From Acidobacteriota bacterium (lineage in GTDB: Bacteria > Acidobacteriota > Thermoanaerobaculia > Multivoradales > JBCCEF01), in the NCBI GenBank assembly GCA_039030395.1, contig JBCCEF010000019.1, positions 1 to 64,000 of the forward strand: DNA of 64,000 bases, given 5' to 3'. A model generated the notes under the pieces. The model saw nothing but the letters and a program-made list of their open reading frames with translations, searched no databases and was not told where the DNA came from. This document shows positions 50,191 through 60,900 of the stretch, one piece after another; position 1 is the first letter of the stretch, and the number at the start of each line of letters is the position of its first letter. Made by a program: the position numbers and the translations under genes.

Positions 50191-52479
50191 CTATCCCCAT
50201 AGAGGGGGAGGGCGCAACTGCTGGACGGGCATCGAGCCGTCCCCCTGAAACCCTTTTTGAGGCGCATCGGAATCCGGCGGCGGCCGCGCTGGCCGAAGAA
50301 GACCTCTTTCCGAGTGAGGCGCGATGCCCTCGGGATCAGTACCTTGGTCCGGCAGCGGCGCAGAGGGTGGAGTGTCCGACTGGAGGTAGTCCGTCAGCGA
50401 CGCGATGACCTCTTGGTGGAAGTCACCCAGCTGCTGCCCGGTGGGCACCCAATCGAGGGCTGCCTGCCAGCTTCCTTCGGCCGGGCCTGCACCATAGCCG
50501 AGAGTCCGCCACAGGCGCTCCGCCGTCTCCGGCATGAGAGGCGCGGCGACCAAACCCAGGACCTTGACGGCTAGAAGTTCCAGGGCTACGGCGGTACGCC
50601 ACTCCTCGCTGCGGCTCGGTACTTCAGCCCACTCCGTTTGGCCCTGGCCGAAGCGGCGTCCCTCGCGCACGATCTCACTCATCACCACCACTGCCCGCTG
50701 GGGTGAAAAGGTTTCGTCTCCCCAGGCGCCGGCGGCGTCTTCGACCAGGGCTTCAAGGCGGCGGTAGAAGCGCCGCTGCTCCAGCGTCCACTCGCCGGCG
50801 CCGGGGACCTTCGACCCGAGGCGGGTGGCGCGTTCGGCCACACCGTCGAGCCACGACTGCCAGTGTCCGGCAAGTTCGTCGTCGAGGGCTTGGCGGAACT
50901 CCTCGAGGGTGAAGTCGGTCTCTTCCCGCTCCGGCGCGGTACGGGCCAGGTAATAGCGCACCGCGTCGCGTGGCGCTTCGGCGAGCAGATCGCGGGCGAG
51001 AATGCGGTGGCCGCGACTGGTGGAGAACTTGAGGTTCGCCAGGCGATAAAACTCGTTGTTCAGATAGGCCGCCGGAAGCTGGAGTTCCGGATCCCAGGCT
51101 TTGAGGAGCGCCGGGATGAAGAGCGCGTAGTAGAAGCTGTTGTCGAAGCCGAAGCACTGCACCACCCGGCCGGAGTCGCTCTTCCAGTGCGTTGTCCAGG
51201 CATCGGCCGGTTCTCCCCGGGCGGTCAGCACCTCTTTACTGTAGGCGATATAGCGCGGCGCCATTTCGAGCCAGACGTAGATGCGGTGGTCTTCCCAGCC
51301 GTCGATGGGCACTTCGATGCCCCAGTCCGTCGGATGGGTGACGGCCAGATCCGGCAGGCCGTCCGCCAGGATCGCCGCGCAGAAGCTCGCCAGGCGGCCG
51401 CCCATGGAGACGGTGCGCAGGTGGGTGCGCAGGGTTTCCGAGTGGCGGGACAGGGGAAAGACCAGGCGGCTGATCGGCACGCGAATGGGTGTCGCACCGC
51501 AAAGGTTGCAGGCGGGGTCCAGCAGATCCGGGCCGTCGTGGACCCGGCCACAGTCCTCACAGGTGTGGCCCACCATGGCGCTCTTGCAGTGCGGACAGCT
51601 CCCCTTGAGGAATGCCTCCCACAGGTATCGGTCACAGTGCGGACACCAGGGACACTCCGTCAGCCGCTCCTCCAGGTGGCCCGCCTTCCAGAGGTCCCGG
51701 ACGAAGCTCTGTACCGTCGTGATGTGGTGGTCTGACCGCTGGGGCGAAGGGAAGGCGGCCAGGTCGATTCCCGCCGCCTGCAGGGTCTCTTCGATCGCCG
51801 TGGCGTAGAGGTCCGCCGTTGCCGCCGGATCGCGGTCGATGCGCCGCCCTTCGGCTTCGACGAAGATCGAATAGTCGTCGCTGCCGGTGACGAAGGTGGC
51901 GTCGATGCCGCGCAGGCGGAGAAACCGAGCGTGGACGTCGCCGGCCAGATACGGACCCGAAAGGTGCCCCAGATGGAGATCGCCGTTGGGGGTCGGCGGG
52001 GCGGCGGTGACCAGGGCTCGGTCGATCGCCGCTGGGGTCTCCTCGTTTGCACCCAGACCGGCCGCGCCTAAGCCGGCCGCGCCTAAGCCGGCCGCACCCT
52101 TGCCGGTCCAGGTGGCACGGTCTTCCCACCACACGGTGAGAAACACCAGCTCCTCGCTGTCGGAGGGGTTGGTCAGCCGATGGTTGTCGAAGGGGCGGTG
52201 AAAGGTGACGTCTCCGGGGGAGACTTCGAAGCGATCGTCGCCCACCTGCATCCTGCCGGCACCGCGGAAGATGAAGAAGGATTCGAGTTCCTGGTGGGCA
52301 TTGGCCTGGGTGGATTCGCCCGGTGCGAGCACCGCCCAGGCAGCGCCAAAGGGTGGCTCGTCCACCACCCCCTGCCAGGGGTAGATCATTTGCAGGTCGA
52401 CGTTGTAGGCGTGGACGAAGGATGCCGGATCGAGGCGGCGAACGACTTTGGAGTGGGGGCGGACGGCGGAAAAGGTCAC
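50191..52479 (-). CDS. cupin-methionyl-tRNA synthetase-like fusion
   Basis: 762 aa. Residues about 1-125 form a cupin (AHQELESFFIFRGAGRMQVG, GDVTFHRPFDNHRLTNPSD). A linker with three GAAGL units (about 127-143) joins a class I synthetase domain with HIGH motif PPTPNGDLHLGHLSGPYLAG, paired zinc knuckles (CPWCPHC, CPHCKSAMVGHTCEDCG, CNLCG), and a KMSKS-position motif LKFSTSRGHRI. A helical anticodon-binding-like region follows (VAAPLMPETAERLWRTLGYG). The last 60 residues are Pro-rich and look like run-on into intergenic DNA. GTG 52479 has GGAGG upstream. Either a specialised MetRS paralogue in peptide metabolism or a modified housekeeping enzyme. Confidence 0.82.
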   Translation of the reverse strand: MTFSAVRPHSKVVRRLDPASFVHAYNVDLQMIYPWQGVVDEPPFGAAWAVLAPGESTQANAHQELESFFIFRGAGRMQVGDDRFEVSPGDVTFHRPFDNHRLTNPSDSEELVFLTVWWEDRATWTGKGAAGLGAAGLGAAGLGANEETPAAIDRALVTAAPPTPNGDLHLGHLSGPYLAGDVHARFLRLRGIDATFVTGSDDYSIFVEAEGRRIDRDPAATADLYATAIEETLQAAGIDLAAFPSPQRSDHHITTVQSFVRDLWKAGHLEERLTECPWCPHCDRYLWEAFLKGSCPHCKSAMVGHTCEDCGRVHDGPDLLDPACNLCGATPIRVPISRLVFPLSRHSETLRTHLRTVSMGGRLASFCAAILADGLPDLAVTHPTDWGIEVPIDGWEDHRIYVWLEMAPRYIAYSKEVLTARGEPADAWTTHWKSDSGRVVQCFGFDNSFYYALFIPALLKAWDPELQLPAAYLNNEFYRLANLKFSTSRGHRILARDLLAEAPRDAVRYYLARTAPEREETDFTLEEFRQALDDELAGHWQSWLDGVAERATRLGSKVPGAGEWTLEQRRFYRRLEALVEDAAGAWGDETFSPQRAVVVMSEIVREGRRFGQGQTEWAEVPSRSEEWRTAVALELLAVKVLGLVAAPLMPETAERLWRTLGYGAGPAEGSWQAALDWVPTGQQLGDFHQEVIASLTDYLQSDTPPSAPLPDQGTDPEGIAPHSERGLLRPARPPPDSDAPQKGFQGDGSMPVQQLRPPPLWG
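52055..52099 (-). repeat. three 15-bp tandem units encoding GAAGL linker
   Basis: Units at 52055-52069, 52070-52084 and 52085-52099 differ by only a few bases (AAGCCGGCCGCGCCT type). They encode Gly-Ala-Ala-Gly-Leu three times at the junction of the cupin and synthetase domains. The unit length keeps frame, so the copy number could vary between strains. Confidence 0.85.
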
Positions 52480-52545
52480 GGCGAGAGACCTCCTGCTCTG
52501 GAATACCGGAGGCGGCCTGCACCACCTCCGAATGGCTGAGGGATT

Positions 52546-52591
52546 CGACGAAAGGCCGGCGGCCAGAGGCCGGCCGCCGGCGGATTCGTCG
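52546..52591 (-). terminator. hairpin downstream of FG-GAP/UnbV gene
   Basis: CGACGAA (52546-52552) pairs with TTCGTCG (52585-52591), enclosing a GC-rich GGCCGGCGGCC/GGCCGGCCGCCGG stem. It lies just after the stop of the minus-strand FG-GAP gene and before the cupin-MetRS start, so it probably separates two transcripts. Confidence 0.55.
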
Positions 52592-52599
52592 AGCACCGG

Positions 52600-54636
52600 T
52601 CAGTGGTTGCGGCGTTCTTCGATGTAGGCCCACAAGGCGCTCTTGAAGAACCGCCGCTTCTCGTGGCGATCGAGAACGCCGGCCCGCCTTAGATCGACGA
52701 GGGACCGGACCACGCAGCTCACATAGCGTCCGAAGCGCGGCTCGTCGAAGCGGCAGGGAATCTCCGGGAAGATGATCCGCTCGCCCGGTCGCACGTAGTG
52801 GAGACGATTGACTACGCCGCCCGGCCACAGCACGTCAACGGTGCCCCACCGGGCGTCGCCCATGCCGAAATGGGCGCTGAGCGAGTCCTGCGACGAGTAG
52901 CTCGAACCGCCGACGATGGGGCGTAAGGCGGTCGCGCCGCCGTGCGGTGTGAAGGACACCACCGCGCCGATGCCGTCGCGGTTGACGCTGCCTTTGCGGG
53001 TCAGGTCGATCGTGCCGAGGGTGGTGATGTCCGCCCAACCGTTGCCGTTGTCGCCGCTCGAGATCTCCACCGCCAGGGTGCCGTCCACCAGGGTCGGGTC
53101 GGTGTAGGTCTGGAACCCCGGATTGGAGCTGCCGGAGAAGGCCAACTCGATCCCTGCGACGTCGTCGAAGGGTGATCCGAAAGGCCCGATGACCGCCGAG
53201 AAGAGGAGGAAGATCTGCTCGACGACGTCGAAATTCGACACCGAGACGATGTCCTCGAAGCCGTCCCCGTTGAGGTCGCCTACGGCCACCCCCTGCACCG
53301 TGCGCTTGTAGTGCTCGGTGGCGAAGGCGCCGGAGTCCCAGGAGAATGTTCCGGAGCAGTTGCCGTCGTTCTTCAGCAGGACGCCGGGGTTGTCCTCGAC
53401 GATCAGGGAGAACAGGTCGACGCCGCCGTGGTAGACGATGTCGCTGTCGCCGTCGTTGTCATAGTCGAAGATCGAAGTTCCCCAGCCGAAGGGGGTCATC
53501 GCCAGGTCTCCGACGCCCGGATCCGAAAAGGTGCCGTCGTCGTTGCCGAAGAACCAGCGCGAGGGCTGGCCGCCGGGTCCCAGGTAACCGAGGTTGGTGG
53601 AGAAGAAGTCGAGGTTGCCGTCGCAGTTCAGGTCGCCGAAGTCGAGACCCATCCAGCCGCCGAAAATGTCGAGGCCCACCTGCAGGGTGATGTCCGTGAA
53701 GCGGCCGGTGCCGTCGTTCTGGAAGATGCGGTTGTAGCCGCGCTCCTCGGAGGCGTCCTGCGGCGCGCCGCCCTGATTGTCGGCGGAGACGATGTCCTGG
53801 TCGCCGTCGAGATCGATGTCGACCATCGCGATGGCCCAGCTAAAGGCTGCGTCGGGCATGTTCGAGACGTTCTGGATGCCGGATGAGGCACTGACGTCCT
53901 CGAAGGTATTGCCGCCCAGGTTGAGGTAGAGCTCGTTGTGTTCCATACCGTCGTAGGTCGGTCCGATGGTGAACACCGGGATGCGGTGATTCCAGTTGTC
54001 ATAGGTGTTGGCGACCACCACGTCGAGCAGGCCGTCGTTATCGATGTCGCCGAAGGAGCAGCCGGTGGACCAGCGGGCGACATTGCCGACGCCGGAGAGG
54101 TCGGTGATGTCCAGGAAGGTGCCGTCGCTCTGGTTCTCGAACAGGCGGCTACCCTCGCCGCTGCCGAGCACCAGCAGATCCTGATCGCCGTCGTTGTCGA
54201 TGTCCCCGGCGCAGGCGCCGGCGGAATCCTGGCCGAAGGCTCCGACGCCGGCGGCCCCGCCGACATCCACGAAGGTCACCGCGCCGGTCTCCTCGAGTTG
54301 GTTGACATATAGGGAGTTGTCGACGCCGGGACCGTTGGTGACATAGATGTCCTCGTCGCCGTCGCGGTCGAAGTCGAAGAGCACCACGCCGGGATTGCCG
54401 CGGCCCTTCTGCGGCGTCAGGTTGGTGCGGATGTCGCGGAAGTCCGCCAGCGGAATCGGCGACAGGGCCACCGCTGCATCGCGCTGGGTGATGCGCGCCG
54501 AGGGAGCCCGTCGGTAGGTGATGCCGGCACCATCGTCAGCGGCAATGTCCTGGAACGTCACGCCGCCGTCGGCGAGGGCGGCGAGCGGTACGCCACAGAG
54601 GGCGGTGGCGAATAGCCATGCGGTTTTTCTGATCAT
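52600..54636 (-). CDS. CRTAC1-like FG-GAP/ASPIC-UnbV exported protein
   Basis: 678 aa. Signal peptide (AWLFATALCGVPLAALADGG), then at least seven FG-GAP/VCBS repeats with calcium-type loops: FDFDRDGDEDIYVTNGPG, GDIDNDGDQDLLVLGSG, GDIDNDGLLDVVVANTY, VDIDLDGDQDIVSADN, GDLNCDGNLDFFSTN, FDYDNDGDSDIVYHGG and GDLNGDGFEDIVSVSNF. The C-terminal ASPIC/UnbV domain includes SSYSSQDSLSAHFGMGDARW and VDVLWPGGVVNRLHYVRPGE. This is the CRTAC1 architecture, a secreted or surface beta-propeller. ATG 54636 has AAGGAGG upstream. Divergent from the NRPS; any role in its pathway is speculative. Confidence 0.9.
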   Translation of the reverse strand: MIRKTAWLFATALCGVPLAALADGGVTFQDIAADDGAGITYRRAPSARITQRDAAVALSPIPLADFRDIRTNLTPQKGRGNPGVVLFDFDRDGDEDIYVTNGPGVDNSLYVNQLEETGAVTFVDVGGAAGVGAFGQDSAGACAGDIDNDGDQDLLVLGSGEGSRLFENQSDGTFLDITDLSGVGNVARWSTGCSFGDIDNDGLLDVVVANTYDNWNHRIPVFTIGPTYDGMEHNELYLNLGGNTFEDVSASSGIQNVSNMPDAAFSWAIAMVDIDLDGDQDIVSADNQGGAPQDASEERGYNRIFQNDGTGRFTDITLQVGLDIFGGWMGLDFGDLNCDGNLDFFSTNLGYLGPGGQPSRWFFGNDDGTFSDPGVGDLAMTPFGWGTSIFDYDNDGDSDIVYHGGVDLFSLIVEDNPGVLLKNDGNCSGTFSWDSGAFATEHYKRTVQGVAVGDLNGDGFEDIVSVSNFDVVEQIFLLFSAVIGPFGSPFDDVAGIELAFSGSSNPGFQTYTDPTLVDGTLAVEISSGDNGNGWADITTLGTIDLTRKGSVNRDGIGAVVSFTPHGGATALRPIVGGSSYSSQDSLSAHFGMGDARWGTVDVLWPGGVVNRLHYVRPGERIIFPEIPCRFDEPRFGRYVSCVVRSLVDLRRAGVLDRHEKRRFFKSALWAYIEERRNH

Positions 54637-54840
54637 CGGTCCTCCTTGTAAGGGTCCTTCAAAAGCAAGCTTCGAATCACCGGATCGAGCCGCGTGAATT
54701 CGGTGCTGGGTCAAACACTGTGGATCGATGACGCTGCCCTTCGGGTCGTTGGGGGCGACGGGTGTTGGCAGCGTCGTCAGGCATTCCCTCGCGATCCAGC
54801 GGCGCCCGATCGGTCGTTGTGGCACCGGTGAGCAGGCGAG

Positions 54841-54912
54841 TTGTCATGCACCGATTCGCCTATGTTAATCTTTCTGTGCGCATATTGCAATTCATATATA
54901 TCATATAATAAT
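54841..54912 (+). promoter_or_regulatory. AT-rich promoter region of the NRPS
   Basis: Bases 54880-54912 are strikingly AT-rich for this genome and include TATAAT at 54904-54909, only three bases before the first ATG. TTGCAA (54885-54890) is too close to act as its -35. TTGTCA (54841-54846) with GTTAAT (54864-54869), 17 bp apart, is another candidate. No Shine-Dalgarno precedes any of the three possible starts. Confidence 0.4.
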
Positions 54913-57900
54913 ATGAGCAACGGAATATCAATGCAGCCCAAATCTGAGTCGGTTCTCTCGCAGGTCGGAGGTCGAGGGTCGCAGCATTCAGCCGACGTCG
55001 AGATGCCTTTTGCAGACCTCGTTGCCGGATTCCGGCGGGCGGCAGAGGCCTCACCGGAGGCGCTGGCTGTCGAGGCTCCCGACGGTGCGCTGACCTACCG
55101 GGCTCTCGCCATACGAGCCCGCCATTTGGCGGCGCGTCTGATCGCCGCTGGGGCCCGGCCGGATCAGCCCTTGGGGCTTTGTTTGGAGCGAACCCTCGAC
55201 CTGCCGGTGGCGGTGCTGGCGGCCCTTTGGTCCGGAGGGGCCTGCCTGCCCCTCGACCCCTCTTATCCCGCGGAGCGCTTGACTTTCATGTTGCGCGACT
55301 CTGGTGCCCTTCTGGTGCTGGGGAGTGCTGCCCTCGCCGGTCGCTTCGATGTCGGTTCGGCGCGCTGGCTGTCGTTTGACGAGCTGGCTGCGGCGCGGGT
55401 CGACTCGAACAACATGGCGATTCCCCCGTCGAAGGCACCGTCGATCCATCCGGATCAACTGGCCTATGTGCTCTACACTTCGGGATCGACCGGCCGGCCG
55501 AAGGGCGTCGCCATGGCCCACCAGCCGTTGGTCAACCTGTTGTCTTGGCAAGTCGAGAGGAGCGTCGGCGGTCGTACCCTGCAGTTCGCGCCGCTGTCCT
55601 TCGATGTCTCCTTCCAGGAGATCTTCGGCACTTGGTTCGCCGGCGGGACGCTGGTGCTGGTCGACGAAGGGACCCGGCGCGATCCGTCGGCCTTGCTGAC
55701 CTTTATCAACGAACGAGCCATCGAACGGCTGTTCGTGCCCTTCGTGGCCCTCCAGTGGTTAGCCGATGAGGGATCACCGCCGCCGGCGCTCCGCGAGGTG
55801 GTCACCGCCGGCGAGTCCCTGCGGGCGACAACGGCGGTGCGGCGATTCTTCGGGAAACTGTTCGCAGCGAGCCTGGAAAACCAATACGGTCCGACGGAAG
55901 CTCATGTGGTGACCGCCCATCGTCTGCCGGCGGATCCTGCGACCTGGCCGGATCTGCCGTCGATCGGCAAGGCCGTCACCGGGGTGAAGATCCACCTCGC
56001 CGACGGCGACTTCCGGAAGGCCGATGAGGGCGAACTGCTGATCGGCGGTCTGGCGCCTGCCCGGGGTTACCTGGGCCGGCCCGCCTGGACCGCCGAACGG
56101 TTCGTTCCGAATCCCTTCGGCGACGACCCCGGTGGTCGCCTCTATCGCACCGGGGACCGCGCTCGGCGCTCCAGCGATGGCTCTCTGGAATTTCTCGGAA
56201 GGCTGGACCGGCAGCTCAAAGTCCGTGGTTTCCGCATCGAGCCGGGAGAGATCGAAACACGCCTGGAATCCTTGCCGGAGATCCGTCAAGGGGCGGTCGA
56301 AGAACGCAGCGGTTCGCTGGTGGCCTACGCCGTGCCGGCCGCCGGTTCGGCGCCGGAGGCCGAAGCTCTGCTGACGGCGCTGGCCGCCGATCTGCCGGAC
56401 TACATGGTGCCCTCGGCGATTGTCTTTCTCGATGTTCTGCCGCTGACCGCCAGCGGCAAGGTGGACCGCGCGGCCCTGCCGGCACCGGTCGGTCGGCCCT
56501 ATGTAGAACCCCGAACGAACACCGAGCGGGCGGTGGCCCGGGTCTGGCGCGAGGTGCTCGGCGGCGGGCCGATGGGGCGGGACGACGATTTTTTCGAGCG
56601 CGGCGGTCATTCGCTGCTCGGTTCCCGGGTGACGGTGCGGTTGTGCGCCGCGCTGGGTGTCGAAGTCCCCCTCGCGCAAGTGTTCGAACGGCGCACCGTC
56701 AAGGCTCTGGCGGAAGCGATCGAGCGCGATGGCTGTGCCCTGGCAGACAGATCGCTGCCGCTGGCGCCGGGCGTCGCCGCCGGCGAGGACGACATCTCCT
56801 TCGCCCAGGCCCGTTTGTGGTTCATCGATCGGCTGGCCGGCGGTGACATCTCCTACAACGTACCGCTGGCGGTACAACTGCCGCTGGCGGTCGAACCGCC
56901 GGCGTTGGCTGCAGCCTTGCAGCGGATCGGCCGGCGCCACGAGGTCCTGCGCAGCGTCCTCCGCAACGCGGAAGGCCGGCCCGAATGGGCGATGATCGAA
57001 ACGGCGTTCACCGTCGTCCCGGAGGTCGATCTGCGCGCTTTGGAGCCAGGCCGGGCGGAGCGCGAGGCCGCGCGTCGGGTGGTGGCGGAGGTCCGGCGGC
57101 CCTTCGACTTGGCCTCCGGACCCCTCGCGCGAGCACTCCTTTTGACCCGGCCGGAGGGTCGGGTGCTGAATCTGGTGCAGCACCACGCGGTGACCGACGG
57201 TTGGTCCCTCTCTTTGCTGGTGGACGAATTGGCGGCGGAGCTGGAGGGCTGGGCGACCGCTGCGGTGCCGGCGGTGCAGTACCGGGACTGGGCACGCTGG
57301 CAGCGCCGGCGCCTGGCCGGTGACGAGCGCGGTCGATTGCTTCGCCGCTGGCGGCAGCGCCTCGCCGGACTGGAGCCCTTGGAACTGCCGGCGGACCGGC
57401 CGCCGGCGGTGCGGCCGCGGGGCGCGGCGACCGGCGCCGCCTGGCGCTTCGACCTACCGGCCAGCCTCGGACCGCGCCTCGCCGAGCGGACGGCGCGCCA
57501 GGGCGAGACACCCAATGCCGTCCTGCTGGCCGGCTTTCTCGCTTGCCTGGCGCGCTGGACCGGAACCGAGGATCTCGCCGTCGGCAGTCCGGCGGCGGGC
57601 CGGGGAGAGGGCAGCGAAGATCTCCTGGGCTTCTTCGTCAACACCCTTGTGTTGCGGGCCGAAATCGATCTCAGTGGCTCCTTCGACGGCGCCATCGCCC
57701 GGTGCCAGCGGGTAGCCCTGGAGGCCCTGGCCGACCAGGAATTGCCCTTCGAGCTGCTGGTGGAAGAGCTGGCGCCGCGTCGGGAGGCGGGCGCCAATCC
57801 GCTCGTTTCGGTGCTCTTCGTGCTCCAGAACCTGCCGCGGCCGGCCCTGCCGCTGTCGCCGCTGGGGGATCTGGCGGAGGACTCGCTGCCGGCCAAGGCG

Positions 57901-60900
57901 GACCTGGTGTTCGAGGTGGAGGAGCGCAGTGGCCCAGGGGAAGCCTCTTACCGGGCGCGCCTGGAGTACCGGCCGGAACGCTTCGACGGCACCACAATTC
58001 AGCGCCTCGGTGGCCAGCTCGGCCGGTTCTTGGAGGCGGCGCTGGCGGCCCCGGACCGGGCCATTGAGGATCTCCCCCTGCTCTCCGCCGCCGAGCGCCA
58101 CCAATTGCTGCGGGAATTCGGCGAGGTGGGCCTGCAGGACGATACGGGGGATCGCAGCCCCCTGAGTGAGGTGTTTCTTGCCAGGGGACGGTTGAGGCCG
58201 GACTCGATCTCCCTCATCGGCGCTTCCGAGGCCGGCTCGACAGGCGAACAGTGGTTTAGCTTTGGCGAGTTGGACCAGCGGACGGAGGCCCTCGCCCATG
58301 ACCTGCGGGAACGAGGTGTGGGAGCAGAATCGGTGGTGGCTTTGATGTTGCCCCGCACGCCGCGTTGGGTCATGGCGGCCATTGCGGTCATGCGAGCCGG
58401 TGGGACCTTTGTGCCGGTCGATCTGGAGTACCCGCAAGATCGCGTGTCATGGATGTTGGAGGACTCCGGCGCCCGGTGGATCGTCACCGATGACGCGCAG
58501 CCTCCGGAAGTGGCTCTCGACCCGGCGGCAAGGGTCATGACCTTCGACCAATGGATGGCCTCCGCCGAGCGCCTGCGGGCCGAGGATCAGCGTGGAGAGC
58601 GGCTTCCTCGCCTTCCCGACGGTCCGCCGGAGGCCGTGGCCTACATGGTCTATACGTCGGGTTCCACCGGGCGGCCCAAGGGGGTGATGGTGACCCACCA
58701 GGGCTTCGCGAGTCTGGCGGCGGCCAAACGCCGGGTGTTCGATCTCGCGGCGGGCTCGGTGGTCGTTCAGCTCAACAGCCCGAGCTTCGACGGTTCCATC
58801 CTCGAGCTGTTGTTGGGACTGGCGCAGGGCTCAGCGATGGCTTTCCCAAGTGCTGATGAACGTTTGCCGGGACCTCTCCTTGCCGGGTTCATCGAGCGCT
58901 GCCAGGCGACCCATCTGTTCGTCGCGCCCTCGGCGTTGTTGGCCATGGAGCCCACCGGTCTGGAGGCCCTGTCTACCGTATTGTCCGGCGGCGAGGAGTT
59001 TCCGCCGGAAGTGAAGCGGCGATGGGCGGCCCCTGGCCGACGTGTCTTCAACGCCTACGGTCCGACGGAAACGACGGTTTGCGCCACCTTTCAGTATGTG
59101 GAGGGTAGGGGCGGGGGCCGGCCGCCCATCGGCGAGCCGGTCGCTGGCCTGGTGGCTCGAGTTCTCGATCGTCACGGCTCGCTCGTCGGCTTGGGGATGG
59201 ACGGCGAGCTATACCTCGGGGGACCAGGACTGGCCCGGGGCTACCACAGAAGGGCCGGAAAGACCGCCGCGGCTTTCGTGCCGGATGGCACCGGTCATGG
59301 CGAGCGGCTCTACCGTACCGGTGACCTGGTGCGCTGGCGCCGCGACGGCAAGCTCGAATATCGCGGCCGCATCGATCATCAGGTGAAGTTGCGCGGCTTC
59401 CGCATCGAACTGGGCGAGATCGAGGCCGCCCTGACGGCCCATGCGGAAGTCACCGAAGCCGCGGCGGGGATGATCGCAGGACCGGCTGGAGATCGACGGT
59501 TGGGGGCCTGGGTGGTGCCGGCCGAACCGGAATTTGATGAGGCGAAGCTCCGCCACCGGCTGCGGGAGGACCTGGGCCGGCGGCTGCCCACCTGGATGGT
59601 GCCCGCCACCTTCGCCTTCGCCGATCACCTGCCGCGCACCCCTAGCGGCAAGCTGGATCGCCGCGCCCTGCCGGCGCCGGAGGACCGTGGCTCCGGCGAT
59701 CACGGCCGCGGCGGCGGCGCCCGGTCGGCGACGGAGGCGACGCTCATCGCTCTCTGGCAGGATCTCTTGGGTGCGCGAGGATTGGGGGTCGAGGACGACT
59801 TCTTCGAACTCGGAGGCCACTCGCTCCTCGCCACCCGCCTCCTCGCCCGGGTCGAGCGCGATCTCGGGGTCGAGATCCCCGTCGCGCGGCTGTTCGACGG
59901 ACCGACGGTGGCCGCCCTGGCCGCCGCCGTCGATGCCGTCTCCGGCACCGAAGCGATTCCTCTCGCGCGCCGTCCCCGAGGACTCGATCCGCCGGCCAGC
60001 GCCGGCCAGCGCCGGCTGTGGTTCCTGGAACGCCTGCGGCCGGGTGATCCTGCCTACAACATTCCGCTGTCTCTGATCTTCGATGGGGCGCTCGATCCGG
60101 TCGCCTTGGCCGCCGCCCTCGACGAGATCACCCGCCGCCATGAGGTGCTGCGGACGGTGCTGGCGGAGGTCGACGGCTTGCCGGTGCAGCGGGTGCAGCC
60201 GGCTACTGGCGTTCCCTTGCCGCTGGTTTCCTTGACCGCCCTTCCCCGGGCGATCGGCTCGGCGGAGGGTGCCCGCCTGGCGCGGCGGGAAGCGGCGCGG
60301 CCCTTCGATCTGGCCCGCGGTCCGCTCCAGCGCTCGATCCTGCTGCGGGAGTCGGCCCATCACCACCGGCTGCTGGTAACCCAGCACCACGCCGTGTCCG
60401 ATGCGGTGTCGATCCATATCTTTCTGGACGAACTGGCGACCCTCTACCGGGTGGCGGTGGAGGAGCAGCCTTCGCCGCTCGCGGAGCCGGCGCTGCAGTT
60501 CGGGGATTGGTCCTGGAGCGAGGCGCGGCCGGAAAGAGAAGAGGACCTCGCTTGGTGGCGCTCCCGCCTAGCGGAACATCAACCCGCCGATCTGCCCCTC
60601 GACCGCCCCCGGCCGAGCGTTGCCGATCCGGCCGCCGGCTGCGTCGAAGAAGCGCTGCCGGCGGTGGTGGTGGAAGGCCTTGAAGGCCTCGCCCGGCGGA
60701 GCGGCGCCACCCTGTTCATGGTCGCCCTGGCGGTGTTCTCGGCGCTGCTGCAGCGCTTGACGGGCCGTTCCCGACCGCTCCTCGGCACCCCGGTGGCGGG
60801 TCGGGACCGGCCGGAGCTCGAATCCCTCATCGGTTTCTTCGTCAACACGCTGGTGCTGCGCCCGGCGGAGAGCGAGGTGGTGGGTCTCGACCGCATTCCG

